Source: Achromobacter piechaudii NBRC 102461 (GTDB lineage Bacteria; Pseudomonadota; Gammaproteobacteria; Burkholderiales; Burkholderiaceae_B). Taken from it: 64,000 nt of DNA. Numbering within the stretch: the first letter of the stretch is position 1; each line of letters opens with the position of its first letter. The position numbers and the translations under genes are program-made. Below, piece after piece: positions 54,559-62,500 of the stretch. The stretch is from NCBI RefSeq assembly GCF_001571245.1, contig NZ_BCTK01000005.1, positions 372,001-436,000 on the forward strand, read 5' to 3'. The notes under the pieces are model-generated. The model saw only the letters and a list, made by a program, of their open reading frames with translations, ran no database searches and had not been told where the DNA came from.

Positions 54559-55294
54559 TCAAGCCGTTCTGATCGACGCGGATCACGTCAGCCTGTTGTC
54601 GCCCACCGCCGTCATCGAGGACCGGCTCAGGTATGGCCACGGCGGCGCGCCGGCAGAGGCCGTCGCCGCCTTGCTCAACGCCTGCGCCGTGGTGCGCCCG
54701 CGCGCTCGCAACCGGGTGCATGTCTGGCTCGGTTATCCGTGGGCGCAATGCGCGCTGTTGCCTTGGCAGCCGGGCTTGCCCGGCGGTGATTCGCATTGGG
54801 CCGGATATGCGATGGCGCTGCTGCGCGAACGCGGCGTGACGATGCAGATGCGGGTACGGCTGGGGCCGGCCCGGCACGGTCACGCCCGGCTGGGCGTCGC
54901 GGCCGACGCGGCGCTGCTGCAAGCCCTGGAAGACAAGCTGGCCGAGCACAAGTGGACGATGGCGACGTGCAGCGACCTGCTGTCGGCGAGCCTGCAACGG
55001 TATCACCGCCTGGCGAGGACCGAAGGCGCGTGCCTGGTGCTGGCGGAAGCGGGCGCGGTGACCTGCCTGTGGCCCTCGGCGCACGGGTGGGAAGACATGA
55101 TCACGCTGCAACTGGCGGCGGGGCAATCCCACGCCGACGCCGTGGCATGCGCGCAGGCGCTATGCAATCGGCCTGTCGTGCCGGAATGCGCGTGGACGTC
55201 CACGCTGTCCGCCGCCGATCTGGCGCTGCCCGCCGAGGCGCGCTGGCTGGGCTTTCCCCACGCTTCGTTGGGAGGACGCTCATGCCCGGCCTGA
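54539..55294 (+). CDS. T2SS-locus protein of unknown family (GspL/PilM position)
   Basis: A 251-residue protein I cannot assign by motif. It starts with GTG inside the end of gspE, after AGGAGG, so it is translationally coupled. No signal peptide or clear membrane helix is visible, so it is probably cytoplasmic. The segments VHVWLGYPWAQCALLPW and CSDLLSASLQRYHRLARTEG suggest an actin-like or PilM/GspL-cytoplasmic-like fold, but this is an inference from position: it precedes PilN-like and PilO-like genes, as pilM does. Confidence 0.6.
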   Translation: MQSLWNDQAVLIDADHVSLLSPTAVIEDRLRYGHGGAPAEAVAALLNACAVVRPRARNRVHVWLGYPWAQCALLPWQPGLPGGDSHWAGYAMALLRERGVTMQMRVRLGPARHGHARLGVAADAALLQALEDKLAEHKWTMATCSDLLSASLQRYHRLARTEGACLVLAEAGAVTCLWPSAHGWEDMITLQLAAGQSHADAVACAQALCNRPVVPECAWTSTLSAADLALPAEARWLGFPHASLGGRSCPA

Positions 55295-55809
55295 AGATGA
55301 GACGGCTTGACTTCACCAAGCGCAGCGCCACGCCGCCGCTGGCCGCGATCATTGTGTTTCTGCTGCTGGCCGTCGGCCTGTTGAGCGCCTGGCGCCAATG
55401 GGACCTGTGGGCCTTGCGGGTGGAAGTCACCCGGTTCGAAAGCCAGTTGGTCGAGCGGCGCATGCAGCATGAGCGCGAAGCGCGCCGTGCCCTGGCGCAA
55501 TCGCCAGAAGAAAAGAAGGTGGACCTGCTGCTTTCCGCGCAAAGCGCCGAGGACAGGCTGCGCCCGCTTTTGCTTCGATCCATCGAAGGGGCCTGGGCGC
55601 CCACCGTGGCCGTGATGAACCTGAAGATCGAAAGCGCTGGCAAGTCCGCCCAGCTTGAATTGATGACGGCGGAATTGGCCGAAGTGTTCGCATTCGTGGC
55701 GCGCTTGAACGCCGAGCAAGGCGTGCGCGCCACGGTGATGCGTCACGGCATCAGATCGGGCGATCCCAACCTGGCCACGATGGCCGCCGTGCGCGTGGAG
55801 CTGCGATGA
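55282..55809 (+). CDS. PilN-like inner-membrane assembly protein
   Basis: A 175-residue bitopic protein. One membrane helix (PLAAIIVFLLLAVGLLSAW, residues about 18-36) is followed by a coiled coil (FESQLVERRMQHEREARRAL) and a small alpha/beta periplasmic domain. This is the layout of PilN or the GspL C-terminal half. GGAGG precedes the ATG. It overlaps the upstream gene by 13 bp and the downstream gene by 4 bp. Confidence 0.65.
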   Translation: MPGLKMRRLDFTKRSATPPLAAIIVFLLLAVGLLSAWRQWDLWALRVEVTRFESQLVERRMQHEREARRALAQSPEEKKVDLLLSAQSAEDRLRPLLLRSIEGAWAPTVAVMNLKIESAGKSAQLELMTAELAEVFAFVARLNAEQGVRATVMRHGIRSGDPNLATMAAVRVELR

Positions 55810-56378
55810 AATCGTTGATCGAACTACGCCAACGCCTGGTGGCGCTGCGCCAGGGGCGGGCGGGATCGCCGCTGCGCTGGCATTGGCAATGCTGGGCAGA
55901 GCGGCTGGGGCGAGGCGGGTTGCTGGCGCTGGTCGCCCTGATCGTCCTGGTGCTGCATTGCGCCTTTGTGCTTTGGCCGGAAAAGGGCGAATTGCGGTTG
56001 CGCTCGATCGAGCTGAATGCCGAATTGCATTCGTGCAGTCCTTACATGGCGCCGCCTGGCAACGACATGGACGAGCTGCGCGTGCAGCTGCGCCTGGACC
56101 CCGACCAGCGCAAGCTGGCCGTGATGGAACAGTTGCAGAAGTCCGGCCTGTTGTTGATCGAAATCCAGTATCAGGGCGAAGACACCATCCAGGGGCGCTT
56201 GCGGCGCACGTCCGTAGATATCACTGCAGTGGGGTCCTACCAGGACCTCTCCGCGGGGTTACGCCGCTTGATCGACGAACCCCTGCTGCGCCTGGAGTCC
56301 CTGGCGCTGGACAGGCAGCGGCCCGAGAACATGCTGGTGAACGTGAAGATGCGCTTGAGCATGTTGGGGGTGGTGTGA
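55806..56378 (+). CDS. PilO/GspM-like inner-membrane assembly protein
   Basis: A 190-residue bitopic protein with a short cytoplasmic part, one membrane helix (GLLALVALIVLVLHCAFVLW, residues about 38-58) and a periplasmic region (LRLDPDQRKLAVMEQLQKSG, VDITAVGSYQDLSAGLRRLI). The pattern after the helix resembles PilO, including the VGSYQDL motif. It works with the PilN-like protein to connect platform and secretin (inferred from family). Confidence 0.7.
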   Translation: MKSLIELRQRLVALRQGRAGSPLRWHWQCWAERLGRGGLLALVALIVLVLHCAFVLWPEKGELRLRSIELNAELHSCSPYMAPPGNDMDELRVQLRLDPDQRKLAVMEQLQKSGLLLIEIQYQGEDTIQGRLRRTSVDITAVGSYQDLSAGLRRLIDEPLLRLESLALDRQRPENMLVNVKMRLSMLGVV

Positions 56379-56851
56379 TGAAGCGCTGGATAACCGCGGC
56401 AATTGCCGCCCTGGCGCCGGCCGCCGCCTTGATGGCCGAGCCTGCCCCTACGCCCGACGTGGACCTGTTCCCGTCGCAAAGCTGGAACTCTTTGAAGGAC
56501 CGCGCCCCGGCGCAGCCGCTGGCCGAGGCGAGCGACGCGCAGACTCCGTCGGCGGATGTGCCGTCACTGGAAGACGCCTTGGCCGCCGCGCCGCTCGCCA
56601 ACCGCGTTGACAGCACGCCGGTGTTCGAGCCGATCGGCGAATGGATCGACGCCGGACGCCGCATCGTCGTGCTGTCGCATCAGGGCGAAGCGCATCTGCT
56701 TTGCCAGCGATGCGACCTGGACGGCGCGGTACGGCCCGGCGGCGCCGTGACGCCGCAGTACCGCTTCAGGGCGCTGGAACCGAAGCGCGTCGTGCTGGTG
56801 GACGCCCAGGGGCGGCAAGTCCTGGTGGACCTGAGCCCGCTGGCGCAATGA
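56378..56851 (+). CDS. Exported GspC/PilP-like linker protein
   Basis: A 157-residue protein with an N-terminal signal or anchor (WITAAIAALAPAAALMA), a low-complexity Pro/Ala/Asp linker, and a C-terminal small beta domain (FEPIGEWIDAGRRIVVLSHQ, PQYRFRALEPKRVVLVDAQG). Size, position before the secretin, and a C-terminal HR-like domain fit PilP or GspC, which contact the secretin. Its ATG overlaps the previous stop. No GspC PDZ domain is present. Confidence 0.55.
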   Translation: MKRWITAAIAALAPAAALMAEPAPTPDVDLFPSQSWNSLKDRAPAQPLAEASDAQTPSADVPSLEDALAAAPLANRVDSTPVFEPIGEWIDAGRRIVVLSHQGEAHLLCQRCDLDGAVRPGGAVTPQYRFRALEPKRVVLVDAQGRQVLVDLSPLAQ

Positions 56852-56904
56852 ACGCAACGCTCGCTGAAGTACGCGAACCCATCTAATGGAAAGAACGAGA
56901 CATC

Positions 56905-58740
56905 ATGAATGCAAAACCTATCGTATTGACGACATTCCTCTGCCTGGTGCTGAGTGGATGCGCGGCGCCGGAATCCCTGAAGCGCGCGTTGGGCGGCGAG
57001 CCCCCGACGGCCGCCGACCGCCTGGCGGCGGGCCAGGCAAAGCTGGCCAAGAACCCCGGTGACATCGAAGCCAACAAGGATGTGGCGCGCGACAGCGTGG
57101 CGCTCTCGCGCGAGATCCTGCAACGGGTGCGCGTCAAAATGGACGCGGGCGACGACGAAGCGGCGCTGGCCGACGTGCTGGAGCTATTGACGATCAACCC
57201 GGTCAACATGCGCGCCCAGCAACTGAAGGCGCAGCTGGAACAGCGCGTGCATCTGAACTCGGAACTGGCCGAAGCCGAGCGCTTGCAGCACGACCATCCG
57301 CGCGAGGCGTTGTACAAGGTCAATCGCATCTTGCAGGAGCAGCCGGGCTTTGCGGCGGCCGAGGCGTTGCGCACGCAGTTGCAGCGCCGCGACGTGGGCC
57401 GCCAGTCGGTCAAGCCCAGGCTGGCTGACGCGCTGCGCAAGCCCGTGTCGCTGAACTTCAAGGCCCAGCCTATCGTGCAGATCCTGGACACGATCTCGCT
57501 GGCGGCCGGGGTCGACTTCGTGCTGGATCCCGACGTGCAGACGAGCATGCCGGCCAGCATCATGGCGCGCCAGACCACCGCCGAAGACGCCATAAACCTG
57601 CTGCTGCGCACCAACCAGCTGGAAAAGAAGGTGCTGGATGCGCACACCCTGCTGATCTATCCGTCGCGTCCCGACAAGGACAAGGAGTATCGCGAGCTGA
57701 TGGTGCGCGTCTTCTATCTGAACCACGCCGACGCCACGCACGTGCTGGCCGCGCTGCGCCAGATCAGCGCACCCAAGAACGTGCATCTGGACGAACGCGC
57801 CAACGCCGTGCTGGTGCGCGATACGCCGGAAGTGATGGCGGTGGTGGAACGGGTGGTGGCCGCACTGGACATCGCGCAATCCGAAGTGACGATGGACGTG
57901 CAGGTGCTGGAGGTCAACGCCAATGACGAGCTGGAAGTCGGCGTGGATTACCCCAGCGACCTGCGCTTCTCGGTGCTGCCGCAGGGCGAAAACGGCCGCA
58001 TAACGGTGGGCGATCTGCTGGGGCTGAACCAGGGCAAGATCGGCGTGACCAGCCGCAACGACTTGTCGGCGGCCTTGAACCTGCTGCAAAAGCGCGGCAA
58101 GACCAAGGTGCTGGCGAACCCGAAGATCCGCGTGCGCAACATGGAGAAGGCCAGCATCAAGATCGGTGAAAAGGTGCCGGTCGTGACGACGACCAACGCC
58201 AATGGCGTCGTGACGGAATCGGTGAACTACCAGGATGTGGGTCTGATCCTGCAAGTGGAGCCGCGCATCAGCCTGAGCAACGAAGTCAGCGTCAAGGTCA
58301 GCATGGAAGTCAGCAACCTTAAGGGTGAAGTCAAGACGGCGGGCGGCGGCGTGGTCTATCCGATGAGCACGCGCAACGCGGAAACCGTGATGACGGCGCG
58401 CGACGGCGAAACCCAGGTGCTGGCTGGCCTGGTCAATCAACAGCAGACGCGCAGCAGCAGCGGCGTGCCTGGCTTGAGCGTGATGGGGTGGCTGGGCAGC
58501 CTGTTCGGTGGCCAGAAGAAGACGGATCAGAACACCGAAATCGTCCTGCTCCTGACGCCGCATATCGAACGCTCGATGGCGCTGCCGTCGGCCGCCGACA
58601 GCTACTTCCCGTCGGGCACCGAATCGCGCGTCACGGTCTCGCCGATGACCACGCAGCCGCCGTCCGCCGCGACCATCGAGGCTGACATCCCGGTCGTGGT
58701 TCCGGGCCTGGATGCGGGCCTGGCCAAGCCGCCCTTCTAA
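56905..58740 (+). CDS. gspD: Secretin GspD, lipoprotein type
   Basis: A 611-residue outer-membrane secretin. The signal ends in a lipobox LSGC (Cys19), so it can reach the outer membrane as a lipoprotein without a separate pilotin. Residues about 35-160 are a TPR-like helical region (AADRLAAGQAKLAKNP, then ADVLELLTINPVNMRAQQL), unusual for classical GspD. N-domains follow (VSLNFKAQPIVQILDTIS, FYLNHADATHVLAAL), then the secretin domain with VLANPKIRVRNMEKASIKIG, VPVVTTT, the VGLILQVEPRIS segment and an S-domain-less end. This resembles the BfpB/PilQ-like secretins of non-canonical systems. Confidence 0.93.
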   Translation: MNAKPIVLTTFLCLVLSGCAAPESLKRALGGEPPTAADRLAAGQAKLAKNPGDIEANKDVARDSVALSREILQRVRVKMDAGDDEAALADVLELLTINPVNMRAQQLKAQLEQRVHLNSELAEAERLQHDHPREALYKVNRILQEQPGFAAAEALRTQLQRRDVGRQSVKPRLADALRKPVSLNFKAQPIVQILDTISLAAGVDFVLDPDVQTSMPASIMARQTTAEDAINLLLRTNQLEKKVLDAHTLLIYPSRPDKDKEYRELMVRVFYLNHADATHVLAALRQISAPKNVHLDERANAVLVRDTPEVMAVVERVVAALDIAQSEVTMDVQVLEVNANDELEVGVDYPSDLRFSVLPQGENGRITVGDLLGLNQGKIGVTSRNDLSAALNLLQKRGKTKVLANPKIRVRNMEKASIKIGEKVPVVTTTNANGVVTESVNYQDVGLILQVEPRISLSNEVSVKVSMEVSNLKGEVKTAGGGVVYPMSTRNAETVMTARDGETQVLAGLVNQQQTRSSSGVPGLSVMGWLGSLFGGQKKTDQNTEIVLLLTPHIERSMALPSAADSYFPSGTESRVTVSPMTTQPPSAATIEADIPVVVPGLDAGLAKPPF

Positions 58741-58748
58741 GGACGGCC

Positions 58749-59225
58749 ATGCACAAGCAATCCGGCTTCACGCTGATCGAGATGATGGCGGCGATGACGT
58801 TGCTGGCGCTGCTGTTGAGCATAGCGCTGCCGTTCTCGGCGCTGGTCAAGCAGCGCGCGGCCGAACGCGAGCTGCGGCAAAGCCTGCACGTCATCCGCAA
58901 CGCGATCGACGCCTATTACCAGGCCAGCCGCGAGGGCAAGGTCGACAAGCCGCTGGATCGCAGCGGTTATCCGCCGAACCTGGAAGCGCTGGTCAAGGGT
59001 GTGCAGAACAAGACGGATCCGAACGGCGGCATGCTGTATTTCCTGCGCCGTTTGCCGTCCGATCCCATGTGCGAGAACTGTGAAAACCGTTCGCCGGCCG
59101 ACACCTGGGATACGCGCAGCTACGACAGCTCGGCCGAATCGTTCTCGTCGGGACGGGATGTTTTCGACGTGCGTTCAAAAAGTCAACGAAAGGGTCTCAA
59201 TGGCGTTCCGTACAAAGACTGGTAG
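58749..59225 (+). CDS. Pseudopilin with KGLxG-W tail (first of three)
   Basis: A 158-residue pseudopilin. Processing site KQSG-FTLIEMMAAMTLLALLL with Glu at +5. The body contains NAIDAYYQASREGKVDK and the GspG-like YPPNLEALVKG, a CENCEN motif (two cysteines) and a C-terminus QRKGLNGVPYKDW. The tail motif is repeated in the next pseudopilin. It overlaps the following gene by 26 bp. Confidence 0.88.
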   Translation: MHKQSGFTLIEMMAAMTLLALLLSIALPFSALVKQRAAERELRQSLHVIRNAIDAYYQASREGKVDKPLDRSGYPPNLEALVKGVQNKTDPNGGMLYFLRRLPSDPMCENCENRSPADTWDTRSYDSSAESFSSGRDVFDVRSKSQRKGLNGVPYKDW

Positions 59226-59589
59226 GCGCGGTTGCGCCGGCTTTACGCTGATCGAGCTGATGGCGGTCATGGCCATCATCGGCGCGCTGATGGCGCTGGT
59301 CGCGCCGTCGTTCTTCAAGAGCAATGACCGCGCCCGCGAAACGGTGCTGCGCCACAACTTGCAGGCCATCCGGCACGCGCTTGACGACTACCGTGCCGAC
59401 CAGGGCGGCAATCCGGATTCGCTCGACGCGCTGGTCACCGCCAAGTACCTGCGCGAGTTGCCGATGGACCCTGTCACGGGCCGCCGTGACAGCTGGCTGC
59501 CGCAGACGGGCGAAGCGCCGGGCGTGAACGACGTCGTGAGCGGCGCGCCGGGCAAAGGCCTGGATGGGCTGGACTATGCGCGCTGGTAA
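59200..59589 (+). CDS. Pseudopilin with KGLxG-W tail (second of three)
   Basis: A 129-residue pseudopilin with site CAG-FTLIELMAVMAIIGALM and Glu at +5. LRHNLQAIRHALDDYRADQG and SLDALVTAKYLRELPMDPVTG are GspG-like. It ends GKGLDGLDYARW, echoing the previous protein. The ATG at 59200 has GAAAGGG upstream. It overlaps the next gene by 14 bp. Confidence 0.88.
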   Translation: MAFRTKTGRRGCAGFTLIELMAVMAIIGALMALVAPSFFKSNDRARETVLRHNLQAIRHALDDYRADQGGNPDSLDALVTAKYLRELPMDPVTGRRDSWLPQTGEAPGVNDVVSGAPGKGLDGLDYARW

Positions 59590-60061
59590 GCAGGCGCGCC
59601 CGTCGCGGCAAGCGGGCTTTGGCTACCTGAGTGTGCTGATGCTGGTCCTGGCGGTGGCGACCGGCCTGTCCGCCGTGGCGCAGCCCTGGTCCATGCAGAA
59701 GCAGCGCGATGACGAGGCCGAGCTGCTGTTCATCGGCACGCAGTTCCAGCGGGCGCTTGCGTCTTACTACCTGTCCGGCACCGCGCCGGCCTATCCCAAG
59801 ACGATGGACGCGCTGCTCAAGGATGATCGCGTGTCGTTCACTCGCCGCCATCTGCGCCGCCTGTATGCCGACCCGATAACGGGCGGCACCGAATGGGGCA
59901 TCGTGAAATCGCCTGATGGGGGAATCATGGGGGTCTACAGCTTGTCAGAACGTCGTCCGATCAAGCAGGACGGGTTTGATGCCGAGCTGGGCGATATGGC
60001 GGGAAAGTCCAGCTACCAGGATTGGAAGTTCGTCTTCATGGGAGTCAATCCAAGGCAGTGA
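59576..60061 (+). CDS. Pseudopilin-like protein lacking Glu+5 (third of three, GspK-like role)
   Basis: A 161-residue protein with processing-like site QAG-FGYLSVLMLVLAVATGL. Position +5 is Ser instead of Glu, as in tip-initiating minor pseudopilins such as GspK. The body has QKQRDDEAELLFIGTQFQRA, YPKTMDALLKDDR, a DPITGGTEWGIVKSP segment and the late GKSSYQDWKFVF, echoing the YxxW tails of the other two. The start at 59576 lies inside the previous gene. It ends the secretion operon. Confidence 0.82.
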   Translation: MRAGKQARPSRQAGFGYLSVLMLVLAVATGLSAVAQPWSMQKQRDDEAELLFIGTQFQRALASYYLSGTAPAYPKTMDALLKDDRVSFTRRHLRRLYADPITGGTEWGIVKSPDGGIMGVYSLSERRPIKQDGFDAELGDMAGKSSYQDWKFVFMGVNPRQ

Positions 60062-60292
60062 GGCGCGCGGGCGGAGGAGGGCCGCAACATCGAGCGCGAT
60101 TGCTTGACGCGTCGATATTCACGAATTCGCGGGTTCTTGTCACTTCCTGACATTTAGCTTTCCCGATTTTCCTTTGAGAAATTTCTCATTGTTGTGTCAT
60201 TAGCGGCATGAAATCATTCTTCCGGGGTATCAAATGTGATTGCCGTAATAATAAAAATCTTCGGGAATTGCGCCTAACCAAGATCGAACTCA
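60062..60292. other. AT-rich intergenic region before the response regulator
   Basis: 231 bp without a gene, notably AT-rich from 60100. It contains a perfect 12-bp palindrome GAGAAATTTCTC at 60176-60187 and the promoter region of the two-component genes. No clear terminator for the secretion operon was seen. Confidence 0.55.
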
Positions 60293-60979
60293 ATGCTTGT
60301 CGCCATTCTCGAAGACTCGCCCACTCAGGTCGAGTGGGTCACCAAACTACTGCAAAGCCACGGCCACCAGGTCTTTACCCGTCGCGATGGCGACGGCTTC
60401 ATCGCACTCTTGCAACAACAAACCGTAGACGTCGTGCTGCTGGACTGGGAAGTGCCTGGCGCCTCCGGCCTGGCCGTGCTCAAGTGGGCGCGCTGCAATC
60501 TTGCGGCAACCCTGCCCATCTTGATGCTCACGCAGCGCGACGACGAAGAAAGCATCGTGCAGGCCCTGAACACGGGCGCTGACGACTATCTGCAAAAGCC
60601 CGTGCGTGAACGCGAGCTGTTGGCGCGCATGAGCGCTCAGTTGCGCAAGTCGCAGCGCGGCGACGTCAATCCTGGGCAGTTCCAGGTCGGACACTTCGCG
60701 TTCAATCTGGATGCCAAGACCCTTACGGTGGATGGCCGCCCGGTCAGCCTGCCGACCCGCGAGTTCGACGTGGCCACGATGCTGTTCAGAAGCCCCGGCC
60801 GCATCATCACCAAAGATGCGCTGTGCCAGCATATCTGGGGCACCGTTGACCGCAAATACGACGCCAGCCTGGCGACCTACGTCAGCAACCTGCGCTCGTC
60901 GCTGGGCCTGCGCGCGCGCAATGGCTATGTGATCGCCACGGTCTACAACTACGGCTACCGCCTCGAACGCATGTACTGA
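60293..60979 (+). CDS. OmpR-family response regulator of the secretion locus
   Basis: A 228-residue regulator. The receiver domain has acidic residues ED (7-8), phosphoacceptor Asp51 in VVLLDWEVPG, and Lys in DYLQKPVRERE. The C-terminal winged helix includes LPTREFDVATMLFRSPG and ATYVSNLRSSLGLRARNG. It probably pairs with the kinase encoded 142 bp downstream. Its position between the secretion operon and the LPMO gene suggests control of one or both. The target site is unproven; see the CTTTAG repeat at 50625-50641. Confidence 0.9.
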   Translation: MLVAILEDSPTQVEWVTKLLQSHGHQVFTRRDGDGFIALLQQQTVDVVLLDWEVPGASGLAVLKWARCNLAATLPILMLTQRDDEESIVQALNTGADDYLQKPVRERELLARMSAQLRKSQRGDVNPGQFQVGHFAFNLDAKTLTVDGRPVSLPTREFDVATMLFRSPGRIITKDALCQHIWGTVDRKYDASLATYVSNLRSSLGLRARNGYVIATVYNYGYRLERMY

Positions 60980-61121
60980 CGCCGGCGGCATTCGCCCCGG
61001 CTTGCCTGGCGGTCCGTTCTTGCGCGGCGCCATCCCGTTCCCCCTATCGCCGTGAGCGCCCGCAGGCGCCACCGGTCCGATCCCGCGCTGCACGCGCCGT
61101 CGACAACTTCCGAACCTGATA

Positions 61122-62285
61122 ATGAAATTTCTGCTTTGGCCATACGCGCGTCTGGGCGCCAGAAAAAACGATGCGCTGCTGTTCTGCAACCTGGGCATTC
61201 TGTTGCTGTGCTTCGCGCTGCCCAGCGACGGACAGCCATTGACGGCCGCGGCGCCCGGCGTGCTGGCCGATTTCGGAATCTTGGCCGGCATGGCGCTGGT
61301 CAGCGTGATCGCGGGCCAGACGAAAGTGCAGTTTCGCGCGTTGGCGTGGTTGATCGGCTTTTGGCTGCTGGCGGCGTTCGTCGTGGTGACGGCGCGGCGT
61401 TGGGCGCCCATGGTGGCGCCGGTGGTCGGGCTGGCGCTGGCGTATGTCTGCGTACTCAGGTGGCGCATGGTTGCCGGGCGCGGCATGCGCCGTGAACGCG
61501 TGCTGCCTCGTCCCGCCGCGCCGGATGCGCAGACGGATGGCGCCCGCGACAAGGAAGTGATGCTGCAAATGATGCACGACTTGCGCAGCCCCTTGTCATC
61601 GATTCTGGTCCTGGTTGAAAAGCAGGGCGTGCAAGGCAATGACCCGCAGCAGGCCGCATTTGTGCAATCGGTCCGCGATCTGACGCAGTACAGCTTGACC
61701 GTCGCGCAAGATTTTCTGCATCTGTCGCGCGCCGAGCGCCTGGATAAATCGAAGTTTCTGCCGATCTCGCTGGTGGACATCGCGGAGGAAGCCGCCGACC
61801 AGTCGCTGCTGCTGGCCGAGCGCAAGGGCATCGAGATCGATGTGCGCGAATGCGGCGAAAGAATGTGGGTGGCGGGCGACTACTGCATGTTGCAACGCGC
61901 CGTCATGAACCTGTTGGACAACGCCATCAAATACTCGGCCTCGTCCACTCGGGTCACGGTGTGTGTGAAGCGCCAGGGCGATAGCGCCCGCATCAGCGTG
62001 ATCGACCAGGGTATCGGCATCGACCAGGCCGTGATGCCCAAGCTTTGCGAAGCGTTTTTCCAGGTCGATCCGGGCAGCGCGAGCGGACGCGATGGGGTCG
62101 GTATGGGGCTGGCGCTGGTGGCTACGGTAGCGCAGGCGCATGGCGGAAAACTGGCGGTAAGTTCTCGTCCGGGTGAAGGAAGCGAGTTTTCACTCATATT
62201 TCCTTTGATGCCGCTTCCGGGTACGGATAAAAAACGCAAGAAGCCCCGGTCCGGTTATCGGGCGGGCCTTAAAGCCGCCTCATGA
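61122..62285 (+). CDS. Sensor histidine kinase of the secretion locus
   Basis: A 387-residue kinase. The N-terminal 120 residues carry about four membrane helices with no sizeable periplasmic loop (LLFCNLGILLLCFALP, ILAGMALVSVIAGQ, LAWLIGFWLLAAFVVV, APVVGLALAYVCVL), so sensing is within the membrane. The H box is MMHDLRSPLSSILVL, the N box LLDNAIKYSAS, and G boxes DQGIGI and GMGLALVATV. It follows the response regulator and is followed by a terminator. Confidence 0.9.
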   Translation: MKFLLWPYARLGARKNDALLFCNLGILLLCFALPSDGQPLTAAAPGVLADFGILAGMALVSVIAGQTKVQFRALAWLIGFWLLAAFVVVTARRWAPMVAPVVGLALAYVCVLRWRMVAGRGMRRERVLPRPAAPDAQTDGARDKEVMLQMMHDLRSPLSSILVLVEKQGVQGNDPQQAAFVQSVRDLTQYSLTVAQDFLHLSRAERLDKSKFLPISLVDIAEEAADQSLLLAERKGIEIDVRECGERMWVAGDYCMLQRAVMNLLDNAIKYSASSTRVTVCVKRQGDSARISVIDQGIGIDQAVMPKLCEAFFQVDPGSASGRDGVGMGLALVATVAQAHGGKLAVSSRPGEGSEFSLIFPLMPLPGTDKKRKKPRSGYRAGLKAAS

Positions 62286-62288
62286 AAT

Positions 62289-62312
62289 AGCGCCCTCGTG
62301 GCGCTTTTTTTT
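62289..62312 (+). terminator. Intrinsic terminator after the histidine kinase
   Basis: AGCGCC-CTCGT-GGCGCT followed by eight T residues, immediately after the kinase stop codon. It separates the two-component operon from the LPMO gene. Confidence 0.9.
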
Positions 62313-62370
62313 CGTTGAAACCGCCTTATTCAGCGCTGGATTTTTCACAGCGGCGACAACGCAACACCTG

Positions 62371-62394
62371 CCTTTAATACTGTATTGATAAAGG
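62371..62394. promoter_or_regulatory. Dyad upstream of the LPMO gene
   Basis: CCTTTA and TAAAGG arms enclose an inner ATAC-T-GTAT palindrome. It lies 107 bp before the LPMO ATG in a 215-bp AT-rich leader. The binding factor is unknown. Confidence 0.4.
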
Positions 62395-62500
62395 TTTTGC
62401 CGCTGCAAGCCGCTTGGAATAATGGCGTCGCTTCACGAGTTCCGGCGCGGGTTCGGTTCATGCGAATGCAAAAAACAATCCACTGATAAAAGGATATTTG

